From assembly GCA_025927665.1 (NCBI GenBank), contig JAICKZ010000013.1:1-19230 (forward strand): a stretch of 19,230 nucleotides of DNA. Reading direction: 5' to 3'. The position numbers and the translations under genes are program-made. The notes under the pieces were generated by a model. The model did not search any database, was not told the DNA's origin, and worked only from the letters and a program-made list of their open reading frames with translations. Below, in pieces: positions 7,068 through 15,242 of the stretch. This DNA is from Steroidobacteraceae bacterium (lineage in GTDB: Bacteria; Pseudomonadota; Gammaproteobacteria; Steroidobacterales; Steroidobacteraceae). How positions within the stretch are numbered: position 1 is the stretch's first letter; every line of letters starts with the position of its first letter.

Positions 7068-7814
7068 ATGATTACTGATACCAAGAAAATATTTTTGGCC
7101 GGAGCGACGGGCGCGATTGGCAAACCGTTGTGCAAGTTGTTGGTTAATGATGGTCATGCTGTGTTCGGGACCACCAGAAATGCGAGCAAAGTGGACGAAC
7201 TCAAAGCGCTCGGCGTAACGCCAATTATCATTGACGTTTACAATGCGCAACATTTGAAGGAAATTGTTGTAGATATCGCGCCGGATATTGTTATCCATCA
7301 ATTGACTGATCTGCCATATGCCTTAGATTCATCAAAGATGGCGGAAGCACGTATCAGGAATGCACGATTGCGTGAAGAAGGCACGCGCAATCTCGTAGCG
7401 GCGGTTATTGCCGCGAACGTGCAAAAAGTCATCGTACAAAGCATTGCATTTGCTTACGCACTCGGCACACCATCACTTGATGAATCGCATCCTTTGAATG
7501 TGAATTCGGCTGATGAGTCAGCTGCTCTTTCAGCTCGCGCCGTTGCGAGCATGGAGAGTCAGGTTTTGAGTGAATCTTTTGAAGGTGTGGTGTTGCGCTA
7601 TGGAAAGTTGTACGGGCCAGGTACTGGATTTGATAACCCGCCACCCGGAGGACCCATTCATGTCGATGCCGCAGCCGATGCAGCGCGAAAATCAATTACA
7701 CCTGGTATCACTGGCATTTTTAATGTTGCCGAGGATGACGGTGCAGTAAATACTACAAAAGCTAAATCCATTCTTGGGTGGAATGCTAGTTTCAGATTGA
7801 ATGGCATAGCGTAA
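7068..7814 (+). CDS. NAD(P)-dependent epimerase/reductase (extended SDR-like)
   Basis: A 248-residue Rossmann-fold protein. The N-terminus KIFLAGATGAIGKPLCKLL has the dinucleotide-binding GxxGxxG (G11, G14 and G17), followed by TTRNASK, typical of NADP- or NAD-binding epimerase-like enzymes. Later come VIHQLTDLP, VIVQSIAFAYA, VVLRYGKLYGPGT (the RYGxxYGPG element of sugar-epimerase relatives), VDAAADAARK and GIFNVAEDD, the usual order for NAD-dependent epimerase/dehydratase proteins. A classical YxxxK pair is not evident, so it may be an atypical SDR. The length is somewhat shorter than that of sugar epimerases. It starts four bases after the CapA-like stop, so the three genes form one unit. 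The substrate is unknown. Confidence 0.8.
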   Translation: MITDTKKIFLAGATGAIGKPLCKLLVNDGHAVFGTTRNASKVDELKALGVTPIIIDVYNAQHLKEIVVDIAPDIVIHQLTDLPYALDSSKMAEARIRNARLREEGTRNLVAAVIAANVQKVIVQSIAFAYALGTPSLDESHPLNVNSADESAALSARAVASMESQVLSESFEGVVLRYGKLYGPGTGFDNPPPGGPIHVDAAADAARKSITPGITGIFNVAEDDGAVNTTKAKSILGWNASFRLNGIA

Positions 7815-7821
7815 AGATTTT

Positions 7822-7880
7822 GTAGGCTGGGTCGCGACTCAGCACTCAATAGATAAGAGCGAGGTTTCAACCCAGTCTAC
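7822..7880. repeat. REP-like inverted repeat between convergent genes
   Basis: GTAGGCTGGGT (7822-7832) and ACCCAGTCTAC (7870-7880) are inverted copies over eleven positions with one G-T wobble, enclosing 37 bases that include the palindrome GTCGCGAC (7831-7838). The GTAGG-x-TGGGT ... ACCCA-x-CTAC layout recalls dispersed palindromic elements found between genes in many gammaproteobacteria. Whether other copies exist in this genome cannot be seen from one window. It may also act as a bidirectional transcription stop. Confidence 0.5.
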
Positions 7881-7896
7881 GAGCTTGTAGCGTGTC

Positions 7897-7920
7897 GATG
7901 CATTGGTAGATTGATGCATC
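7897..7920. repeat. Perfect inverted repeat GATGCAT/ATGCATC
   Basis: GATGCAT (7897-7903) and ATGCATC (7914-7920) are perfect inverted copies around a ten-base spacer. It lies 21 bases beyond the uvrA stop (7941), in the convergent gap. No T-run follows on either strand, so termination is uncertain. Confidence 0.45.
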
Positions 7921-7940
7921 CAACTATAAACACCTCAGTC

Positions 7941-10793
7941 TCAATTCTTCCTCATCTTCGCTCTTTCCAACACAGGCGCAAGATAATGACCCGTATGTGA
8001 ATGCTTGTGCTTGGCCACTTGCTCCGGTGTGCCAACCGTTACAATCTTGCCACCACCACTACCACCTTCAGGGCCGAGATCAATAATCCAATCGGCAGTT
8101 TTAATGACATCAAGGTTGTGTTCAATCACCACAATGGTGTTGCCTTCATCTCGCAGTCGATGCAGCACCTTCAATAGTTGCTCAATGTCAAAGAAGTGTA
8201 AACCCGTGGTGGGTTCATCAAGAATGTACAAAGTACGTCCAGTGGAGCGTTTGGATAATTCCTTCGCCAACTTCACTCGTTGTGCTTCACCACCGGACAA
8301 CGTGGTGGCATTCTGACCAAGGCGCACATATGACAGACCTACGTCCATAAGTGTCTGCAACTTACCAGCAATCGCCGGCACCGCATTGAAGAAAGTCAAT
8401 GCATCTTCTACGGTCATATCCAATACTTCATGAACGCTCTTGCCCTTGTAACGCACTTCCAATGTCTCGCGGTTGTAGCGCTTGCCTTTGCAAACATCGC
8501 AAGGCACATACATATCAGGTAGAAAGTGCATTTCTACCTTGATGACACCATCGCCTTCACATGCTTCACAACGTCCGCCTTTCACATTAAAACTGAAGCG
8601 CCCCATTTCATAACCACGTGAACGTGCTTCCGGTGTTTGTGCATAGATTTCACGAATGGGTGTAAATACGCCCGTGTATGTGGCTGGGTTAGAGCGGGGA
8701 GTGCGACCGATGGGACTTTGATCAATGTCCACGATGCGATCAATATGTGCAACTCCTTCTATGCGATCACATGGTGCGGCATCACCACTGCTGTCATTCA
8801 ATTGACGTGACAAATGTTGCAATAAGGTATCGTTAATCAATGTTGATTTGCCGGAACCTGAGACACCTGTCACGCAGGTCATCAAACCAATAGGGATATC
8901 GACGGTGATGTTTTGCAGATTATTACCCTGTGCATTTACCACGCGCAGGAAGCGATCTTTTTGTGTTGGTGTGCGTGACGGCGGAACCGCGATTGATCGA
9001 TGACCCGATAAATATTGACCTGTGATGGAATCTTTATTGCTTTCAATCTCTGCGGGTGTGCCTTGCGCAATGATGTAACCACCATGCACACCTGCACCTG
9101 GACCGAGATCAATAACATGATCAGCATGACGAATCGCATCTTCATCATGTTCGACCACAATGACGGTATTGCCAAGATTACGCAGGTGAATCAACGTCGC
9201 TAACAAACGATCATTGTCACGTTGATGCAAGCCAATTGATGGCTCATCAAGAATATACATCACACCGACGAGACCAGAACCTATTTGACTGGCCAATCTA
9301 ATACGCTGTGCCTCGCCGCCGGACAAAGTTTCTGCACTGCGATCCAGCGTTAGATACTGTAAGCCTACGTTGGCAAGAAAGCGTAACCGATCGGCAATTT
9401 CCTTGCGAATTTTTTCGGCGATTTCACCACGCCAACCTGCCAGCGTCAGTGCTTCAAAAAATTGTAGTGCATTGGCGACGCTCATAGCCGAAATCGAAGG
9501 CAAATTGTGATTTGACACAAACACATTGCTGGCAGCGCGATTTAGTCGTGTCCCATTGCAGCTATCGCACGCGCGTGTGCTTAAATACTTGCGCAGTTCC
9601 TCGCGTACGCCAATCGATTCGGTTTCACGATAACGTCGTTCCATGTTGGGTAACACGCCTTCCCATTCGCGACTGCGACGTGTCACACCGCCTTTCGCAT
9701 CGACGTGACGAAATTCGACTTTGTCAGCACTGCCGTTCAACAACATTTTTTTGATACTGGCAGGCAGCGATTTGTAAGACGCCTCGACGTCGAATTTGAA
9801 ATGTTTGGCGAGCGACTGAATGACTTGAAAATAAAATGGATTGCGTCGATCCCAACCGCGAATTGCACCATCGGCCAGTGATAATTCAGGATGATGAATG
9901 ATTTGTGCAACATCAAAAAATTCTTGTACGCCAAGCCCGTCGCAATCAGGGCATGCGCCCGAAGGGTTATTGAACGAGAACAAGCGTGGTTCCAGTTCTG
10001 CAAGTGAATAACCACATTGCGGACAGGCGAAACGATTGGAGAAAACCATTTCTGTTTCTTTGTTCTTCTTGTCCTCACTTTCCATATGAATGATTCGTGC
10101 ATTGCCATTCGATAATCGCAATGCCGTCTCAAATGATTCTGCCAATCGTTGCGTGAGATCAGCGCGCACCTTGAAGCGATCCACCACGGCATCAATGCTG
10201 TGTTTTTTCTTGGCATCGAGTTTCGGCAGTTCATCTAGTTCATACACTTTTCCATCAACGCGTGCGCGCACAAAACCTTGTGCTTTCAGTTCCTCAAATA
10301 CTTGTTGATGCTCACCTTTGCGTTCTTGGATGATGGGCGTGAGCAACAGCAATGCTGTGCCTTCCGGTTGTTGCATGACTTGGTCGACCATTTGGCTGAC
10401 CGTTTGTGCGCTTAAATCCAAATGATGATCGGGGCAACGCGGAGTTCCAGTGCGGGCATATAGCAGACGCAAGTAGTCATAAATTTCCGTCACGGTACCA
10501 ACGGTTGAGCGGGGATTGTGCGAGGTGGATTTTTGTTCGATAGCAATGGCAGGTGATAAGCCTTCAATCGTGTCGATGTCGGGCTTTTCCATCATCGATA
10601 AAAATTGTCGTGCGTAAGCGGATAACGACTCCACATAGCGACGTTGCCCTTCGGCATAAATAGTATCGAATGCCAGCGACGATTTACCGGAACCTGATAA
10701 TCCAGTGAAAACAATTAATTTATCGCGCGGTAAGTCCACGTCGATATTGCGCAAATTATGAGTACGTGCTCCACGAATACGAATGGCAGACAT
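7941..10793 (-). CDS. uvrA: UvrABC excinuclease subunit A
   Basis: DNA-damage sensor of nucleotide excision repair, a dimeric ABC-type ATPase that loads UvrB on lesions. The 950 residues match the family length. First ATPase: Walker A GLSGSGKSS (31-39), zinc module with C257, C260, C281 and C284, signature LSGGEAQRI (490-498) and Walker B YILDEPSIGLHQRD (513-526). Second ATPase: GVSGSGKST (643-651), zinc module C742, C745, C765 and C768 in the lesion-recognition region, LSGGEAQRV (832-840) and YILDEPTTGLH (856-866). All key residues are intact. It is transcribed away from the MFS gene across an 89-base divergent gap. No convincing LexA box is present there, so SOS control is not shown. The start MSAIRIRGARTHNLRNI is the usual N-terminus. 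Confidence 0.98.
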   Translation of the reverse strand: MSAIRIRGARTHNLRNIDVDLPRDKLIVFTGLSGSGKSSLAFDTIYAEGQRRYVESLSAYARQFLSMMEKPDIDTIEGLSPAIAIEQKSTSHNPRSTVGTVTEIYDYLRLLYARTGTPRCPDHHLDLSAQTVSQMVDQVMQQPEGTALLLLTPIIQERKGEHQQVFEELKAQGFVRARVDGKVYELDELPKLDAKKKHSIDAVVDRFKVRADLTQRLAESFETALRLSNGNARIIHMESEDKKNKETEMVFSNRFACPQCGYSLAELEPRLFSFNNPSGACPDCDGLGVQEFFDVAQIIHHPELSLADGAIRGWDRRNPFYFQVIQSLAKHFKFDVEASYKSLPASIKKMLLNGSADKVEFRHVDAKGGVTRRSREWEGVLPNMERRYRETESIGVREELRKYLSTRACDSCNGTRLNRAASNVFVSNHNLPSISAMSVANALQFFEALTLAGWRGEIAEKIRKEIADRLRFLANVGLQYLTLDRSAETLSGGEAQRIRLASQIGSGLVGVMYILDEPSIGLHQRDNDRLLATLIHLRNLGNTVIVVEHDEDAIRHADHVIDLGPGAGVHGGYIIAQGTPAEIESNKDSITGQYLSGHRSIAVPPSRTPTQKDRFLRVVNAQGNNLQNITVDIPIGLMTCVTGVSGSGKSTLINDTLLQHLSRQLNDSSGDAAPCDRIEGVAHIDRIVDIDQSPIGRTPRSNPATYTGVFTPIREIYAQTPEARSRGYEMGRFSFNVKGGRCEACEGDGVIKVEMHFLPDMYVPCDVCKGKRYNRETLEVRYKGKSVHEVLDMTVEDALTFFNAVPAIAGKLQTLMDVGLSYVRLGQNATTLSGGEAQRVKLAKELSKRSTGRTLYILDEPTTGLHFFDIEQLLKVLHRLRDEGNTIVVIEHNLDVIKTADWIIDLGPEGGSGGGKIVTVGTPEQVAKHKHSHTGHYLAPVLERAKMRKN

Positions 10794-10882
10794 GATTAAT
10801 GCTTTTCAAAAAAAGATGGTAAGAGTTGGTACTATACGCAGCTGGATAAGAGTGACGCAAAAATTTATGACAAGCCTTAATC

Positions 10883-12085
10883 ATGACGATCAGTGACCAA
10901 GCGCCGCGCGAAGTGGTGAAATTTACTGATGCTGAACGCAGCATCGTTAGTGTGCTAGCTGGAATTTATACCACTCGCATGCTAGGTTTTTTTCTGTTGT
11001 TACCCGTGCTGTCGCTATACGCCTCACAATTACCAAATTCCTCACCACGCTTGGTAGGTATTGCCATGGGCATGTATGCATTGACCCAGGCTGTGTTGCA
11101 AATTCCTTTTGGTCGCTGGTCGGATCGTTATGGACGTAAACCGATCATTACGATTGGGTTGATGTTGTTTTTTCTAGGTTCGGTGATTGGCGCTTTAACA
11201 CATACTTTAATCGGAGTCATTATTGCCCGTGCCGTTCAAGGCTTGGGTGCCATGTCAGCGGCAGTCACGGCGCTGCTGGCGGATCATACTCGTGATGTGG
11301 TGCGTACTCGTGCGATGGCATTCATTGGTATCAGTATTGGTGCATCGTTTATTATTTCATTAATCGCAGGACCTTCACTGGATGTCATCATTGGTGTGGC
11401 GGGAATTTTCTGGTTGATGGCAGTGATGGCCTTAGTGGGATTGGCACTACTGCAGTTTGGAATCCCTCCACATATCATATCCGACGATTCAAGGAGCACG
11501 TCTTCTTCTACGTCGTTGTTGCGTGTGGCATTGCTGCCGCAACTGCGCAGTTATTTCATGGGCGTGTTCGCCTTGCACTTTATTCTGTCTAATACTTTCC
11601 TCGCGGTGCCACAAATTCTTGTGCATGCATTGAATATCCCCAAAGATCATCACTGGCGTGTTTATTTGGGAGTATTTATGGTTTCTTTACTCGGAACCTA
11701 TGGTTTTATCCGTAAAATTGAGCATGCGCGATCGTCACGCAATGTGATCATACTGGCTGTTTCATTAGCTACCATTGCCCAAGCCTTACTCGCCATATTC
11801 AATTCGCAACTGTGGCCATTGTTGGTCATTTTTACGGTATTTTTTGCTGCGTTTAATTTTTTGGAGTCATCTCTGCCAACGGGACTTTCGCGTACCGCAC
11901 CGCTGTCTGATCGTGGCGCCGCGATGGGAGTATTCGCCACTTTACAATCGCTGGCCGCGTTTATTGGCGCGCTACTTGGCGGACAAATTGCCACGCATTT
12001 CGGCTACAAAAATGTGTTTTGGCTAAGTGCGGCAATGGGTCTGATTTGGGCATTAGTAGTGGCGACAAATTCGGATGAAACCTGA
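10883..12085 (+). CDS. MFS transporter, YajR-like, without the C-terminal domain
   Basis: Inner-membrane major facilitator protein of 400 residues with about twelve hydrophobic segments, probably a proton-coupled drug or metabolite exporter. The N-terminal half has GIYTTRMLGFFLLLPVLSLYA and motif A GRWSDRYGRKPI (about 77-88) in the loop between membrane segments 2 and 3, followed by RAVQGLGAMSAAVTALLADHT, the antiporter-type region. This resembles YajR-group transporters, but YajR (about 454 residues) carries a soluble ferredoxin-like C-terminal domain that is missing here. A central cytoplasmic loop (about 200-212) is Ser-rich. The gene lies between divergent uvrA and ssb, an arrangement seen widely in beta- and gammaproteobacteria. 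No strong ribosome binding site is visible before the ATG. The substrate is unknown. Confidence 0.88.
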   Translation: MTISDQAPREVVKFTDAERSIVSVLAGIYTTRMLGFFLLLPVLSLYASQLPNSSPRLVGIAMGMYALTQAVLQIPFGRWSDRYGRKPIITIGLMLFFLGSVIGALTHTLIGVIIARAVQGLGAMSAAVTALLADHTRDVVRTRAMAFIGISIGASFIISLIAGPSLDVIIGVAGIFWLMAVMALVGLALLQFGIPPHIISDDSRSTSSSTSLLRVALLPQLRSYFMGVFALHFILSNTFLAVPQILVHALNIPKDHHWRVYLGVFMVSLLGTYGFIRKIEHARSSRNVIILAVSLATIAQALLAIFNSQLWPLLVIFTVFFAAFNFLESSLPTGLSRTAPLSDRGAAMGVFATLQSLAAFIGALLGGQIATHFGYKNVFWLSAAMGLIWALVVATNSDET

Positions 12086-12168
12086 AGATGATGCTGAAGT
12101 TAGCACCGATAACCATTAGAATTAACGTCCAGTTTTGATTCCAATAACGCAACATCGGAGCAGCACTC

Positions 12169-12624
12169 ATGGCACGCGGTATTAACAAAGTTATTTTGGT
12201 AGGCAATCTCGGTGCTGATCCGGAAACACGCTACATGCCCAGCGGCAAGCCGGTCACCAATATTCGCATTGCCACCAGCGAAGGCTGGACTGACAAGCAA
12301 AGCGGCGACAAACAAGAACGCACCGAATGGCATAGTGTTGTATTGTTTGAAAAGTTGGCAGAAATTTCTGCTGAATATTTGCGCAAAGGTTCGCAAGTCT
12401 ATATTGAAGGCAGTTTGCGTACTCGCAAATGGCAGGACAAAGAAGGCAAGGATCGCTACACCACCGAAATTGTTGCACGCGAAATGCAAATGCTCGGTGG
12501 CCGTGGTGGTGGTTCCGGTGAAGGCGGTAATGAACGCCGTCCCTCGGTTGCATCATCAAGCACATCATCTTCGGCACCTCCTGCAATTGAGTCAGGTGAA
12601 TTTGATGATGACATTCCATTCTAA
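12169..12624 (+). CDS. ssb: Single-stranded DNA-binding protein
   Basis: A 151-residue SSB that coats single-stranded DNA during replication, recombination and repair, acting as a tetramer. The OB-fold domain (about 1-110) begins MARGINKVILVGNLGADPETRYMPSGKPVTNIRIATSE and contains RTEWHSVVLFEKLAEISAEYLRKGSQVYIEGSLRTRKWQDKEGKDRYTTEI. A short Gly/Ser-rich linker (about 111-143) leads to the acidic tail EFDDDIPF, whose DDDIPF tip recruits partner proteins. The linker is short compared with E. coli SSB (178 residues). GGAG lies about eight bases before the ATG. It starts 83 bases after the MFS gene and may be co-transcribed with it, but an internal promoter cannot be excluded. Confidence 0.97.
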   Translation: MARGINKVILVGNLGADPETRYMPSGKPVTNIRIATSEGWTDKQSGDKQERTEWHSVVLFEKLAEISAEYLRKGSQVYIEGSLRTRKWQDKEGKDRYTTEIVAREMQMLGGRGGGSGEGGNERRPSVASSSTSSSAPPAIESGEFDDDIPF

Positions 12625-12736
12625 GACATTAAGTGGCCATGTATGCGTTCAAACACATGCATAGTAGAGTGATTGCAACCTCTCTCCTTTTTGCTGTGCT
12701 TAACATGCATCGTTATGTCGCAGCTACTTTCGTCAT

Positions 12737-12755
12737 TAAAATGATAAGCATTGAA
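12737..12755 (+). promoter_or_regulatory. Fur-box-like sequence
   Basis: Bases 12740-12752 read AATGATAAGCATT, matching 12 of 13 centre positions of the classical Fur consensus (GATAATGATAATCATTATC), and 13 of 19 over the full length. It lies about 510 bases before the receptor start, which is far for direct control, but it could serve a promoter of a longer leader. TonB receptors are often Fur-controlled; a link here is an inference. Confidence 0.35.
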
Positions 12756-12970
12756 ACTGCTGCTAGTTGGCGACGTCTTGGTGCACAATAGATTTGCGAT
12801 TAGGTTGTTGAACTGTTTTTAATAGGCAACACGAGACACGTAAATGATCAATAAGAAGAAAATCCTCATTGCGAGCGGCCGCATCACCAAACCTTTAATG
12901 GTTGGCACGATATTACAATATTGACAGAGTGACAGATGCTTTTCACAAGCCGTCTTAGCACTTACTCACC

Positions 12971-13138
12971 ATGACCTTACTTCCATCTGTTGCGCTTGCG
13001 ATGTGTATCGTGTACTGGCTACACCATTTTATAGAGCGTTATTTCTCGCCTAATATTTCGGCCGTCATAGAGTTGTTGCTCTTCGTGGTCATTATGGTAT
13101 CGACAAATACCTTCCTTAAGAATTTGCGAGATGGATAA
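12971..13138 (+). CDS. Possible 55-residue membrane peptide (uncertain)
   Basis: An ATG frame of 55 codons, starting MTLLPSVALAMCIVYWLHHF. It has two hydrophobic stretches (about residues 3-18 and 30-46, the second IELLLFVVIMV-like) separated by a short charged turn with IERYF, and ends in the basic KNLRDG. It could be a small two-segment membrane protein. There is no clear ribosome binding site, and I recognise no family. It may equally be a chance frame or a gene remnant in an otherwise non-coding gap before the TonB receptor. Confidence 0.25.
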   Translation: MTLLPSVALAMCIVYWLHHFIERYFSPNISAVIELLLFVVIMVSTNTFLKNLRDG

Positions 13139-13266
13139 CAGAGCAAGTGACTAATGCGCTGTACTGAATCATCGTATTGGTACAACACGTAATTACCTCA
13201 TCCGAACGCTATGATCTAATTAGTGACTTATGTTTTGGTTTATTAGATTTTTTAACTGAATTCCTC

Positions 13267-15207
13267 ATGGAGCGGCGAATTATTCTGGCGTCGTTTGTTA
13301 AATGTTGCACTTCGGTGTTGCTGCTCGCAATGCCCTCTATCGCGTGTGCGCAGCGCGCCGATGAAAATGTCATCACCTCAGCAGAAGATGCCTTTGGTAC
13401 GGCCGTGAGTGGCGAAACCATTGGTTTGTACGATGCCACCACGGTCCGCGGCTTTTCTCCCAGTACCGCTGGTAATTTACGCATTGAGGGACTCTACTTC
13501 GATCAACAGGCGGACATGACCATTCGTGTGCAATCTGGTTACGCAGTGCATATTGGAACCGGAGCACAGGGATATATTTTTCCTGCGCCCACTGGCATTG
13601 TTGACTACTCATTACGACGCAGTGATAACAAAAATTTATTCTCCACCGTCGCCACAGTTGACTCAGAAGCCAGTACTCGTTTGGAAGTCGATAGCCAGCT
13701 ATCAATAATTGATAACCAACTGAGCTCGGCGGTTGGCATGTCTATTTCAAATAATCATTTCAGTGCTGGAGGTAGCGATCGTCGCAAGGCTTTCGGTGTT
13801 GTGCCACGCTGGCGAATTGGTAAGAATGTCGAAATTACCGCATTCTGGGGACGCTATTACAGTATGGATGAAACCGCGCCACCTATTTATTTACCTCGCC
13901 CAGGGCAGGAAACGCCAGCGGTGATACAGCGCGACTTCTATCCCGGACCCGCATGGGCGCAAAGCAATATTATTGGTGATAACTCTGGTGTACTTGCGCT
14001 TGCAAGTCTTGGTGAATGGACAGTGCGCGCTGGTGTGTTTAATTCACTACGTCGCTCTAGTAGCAGCTATGCCAATTTGTTTCTCAATACCACACCAGAG
14101 GGTTTCGGCGATCATGTAATCATTGCTGATCCACCGCAACATGCGGCTTCGACCAGTGGTGAGGTGCGTATCTCGCGTGGCTTCGATCAAGGGAAGCTCA
14201 AGCATTTGATTCTGGGATCGTTGCGCTGGCGCAATGTCAATTTACTTTATGATGGTTCAGATTCATACGATGCGGGCATTGCAAATCTTAATGATCCGTT
14301 ATTGATCGCAAAGCCTGTCTTTAATTTCAGTGATCGATCACTGCAACATGTCACGCAACAAACCACGGGCATTGCTTATAACTTGCATTGGGAGCAAGTG
14401 GGTGATTTAGGTGTGGGTATTCAGCATGTGGACTATTCAAAATTTGATATGCAAGCCAGAATGGCAAGCACACGACTGAATACCAATCCGTGGCTGCAAG
14501 ATCTAACTCTCTCATTGAACATCGTGCCAACGTTAGTTGCCTATGGAAGTTACAGTCGTGGTTTGGAAGACAACGGCAACGCGCCAGACAGTGCGGCCAA
14601 TCGTAACCAGCCATTACCTGCAATCAAGTCACGTCAATATGATTTTGGATTGCGTTGGTCTCCCACTGAACATACGAATCTGATCGTCGGTTACTTCGAT
14701 ATTACCAAGCCCTACGTTACGGCAGACAACCATGATATTTATCGTCTATTGGGGGATGAAATTCATCGTGGTATGGAAGTAAGTTTAAATATCATGCCGA
14801 CAGATGGATTGACTGTGATAGCGGGTGGTGTGTTTATGGATCCTGAAATTAAACATACTCAGGATGCCGGTGAAGTTATTGGGGGTTTGCCGGTGAACCA
14901 ACCACGCAACACAGTGCAATTGAATGTGGATTACGTGTTGCCATTCGCACACAAGGTGTCCGTTAATATCGGTGTGAACAAATGGAGCTCTGTTGCAACG
15001 ACAGTAGACAATCACGTTCATCTTTCTTCGCCAATGCTGGTGACTGCGGGTGGACGTTATAAGTTCAAAGTGGGCAACACACCGTGTACCGCACGGATGT
15101 TAGTTACTAATACCACGAATCAATATTACTGGTATCTTGTTGGTTCCGGCGCGTTTCAACCCTCGTATCACACGCTGGCCACGGTATCTTTCACTGCAGA
15201 TTTCTAA
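13267..15207 (+). CDS. TonB-dependent outer-membrane receptor
   Basis: A 646-residue predicted outer-membrane beta-barrel that imports a ligand with energy from TonB. The signal peptide is MERRIILASFVKCCTSVLLLAMPSIACAQ, with likely cleavage near ACA-Q. A plug domain follows (about 30-130: AEDAFGTAVSGETIGLYDATTVRGFSPSTAGNLRIEGLYFDQQ and YIFPAPTGIVDYSLRR), then a barrel with alternating strands and the terminal motif VSFTADF ending in Phe, as outer-membrane barrels do. The frame is open upstream to a TTG at 13177, but the ATG at 13267 opens the signal peptide; no good ribosome binding site is visible. It resembles siderophore-type receptors, yet the ligand is unknown. It converges with the nirK operon, which raises but does not prove a metal (iron or copper) link. 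No TonB box is identified with confidence. Confidence 0.85.
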   Translation: MERRIILASFVKCCTSVLLLAMPSIACAQRADENVITSAEDAFGTAVSGETIGLYDATTVRGFSPSTAGNLRIEGLYFDQQADMTIRVQSGYAVHIGTGAQGYIFPAPTGIVDYSLRRSDNKNLFSTVATVDSEASTRLEVDSQLSIIDNQLSSAVGMSISNNHFSAGGSDRRKAFGVVPRWRIGKNVEITAFWGRYYSMDETAPPIYLPRPGQETPAVIQRDFYPGPAWAQSNIIGDNSGVLALASLGEWTVRAGVFNSLRRSSSSYANLFLNTTPEGFGDHVIIADPPQHAASTSGEVRISRGFDQGKLKHLILGSLRWRNVNLLYDGSDSYDAGIANLNDPLLIAKPVFNFSDRSLQHVTQQTTGIAYNLHWEQVGDLGVGIQHVDYSKFDMQARMASTRLNTNPWLQDLTLSLNIVPTLVAYGSYSRGLEDNGNAPDSAANRNQPLPAIKSRQYDFGLRWSPTEHTNLIVGYFDITKPYVTADNHDIYRLLGDEIHRGMEVSLNIMPTDGLTVIAGGVFMDPEIKHTQDAGEVIGGLPVNQPRNTVQLNVDYVLPFAHKVSVNIGVNKWSSVATTVDNHVHLSSPMLVTAGGRYKFKVGNTPCTARMLVTNTTNQYYWYLVGSGAFQPSYHTLATVSFTADF

Positions 15208-15242
15208 GATCATATTGTGCGTATTCGCAGTGAGGCATGATC
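15208..15242. terminator. Possible bidirectional stop between converging genes
   Basis: GATCAT (15208-15213) and ATGATC (15237-15242) are perfect inverted copies, and TGCG (15218-15221) pairs with CGCA (15226-15229) inside. The structure fills the 33-base gap between the receptor stop and the stop of the convergent SCO gene. It is weak and has no T-run, so function is uncertain. Confidence 0.25.

Larger units (their letters stand above)
12625..13266. other. 642-base gap before the TonB receptor, no confident gene
   Basis: Between ssb and the receptor I see no confidently coding gene on either strand. The stretch holds a Fur-box-like sequence (12737-12755), a weak promoter-like pair (TTGCGA at 12794-12799 and TTTAAT at 12818-12823, spacer 18), a 26-codon open frame at 12844-12924 and a 55-codon open frame at 12971-13138. 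It reads as a regulatory leader, or as the remains of an older gene. Confidence 0.5.

Noticed and set aside
10794..10882. Possible LexA (SOS) box in the uvrA/MFS divergent gap
   Set aside because: The best candidate on the minus strand is CTG-N10-CAA near the TACTATACGCAG sequence. It lacks the CTGT...ACAG arms, so it is not convincing.
12844..12924. 26-codon open frame starting MINKKKILIASGRITK
   Set aside because: Too short to support, no ribosome binding site and no family; noted only within the gap description.
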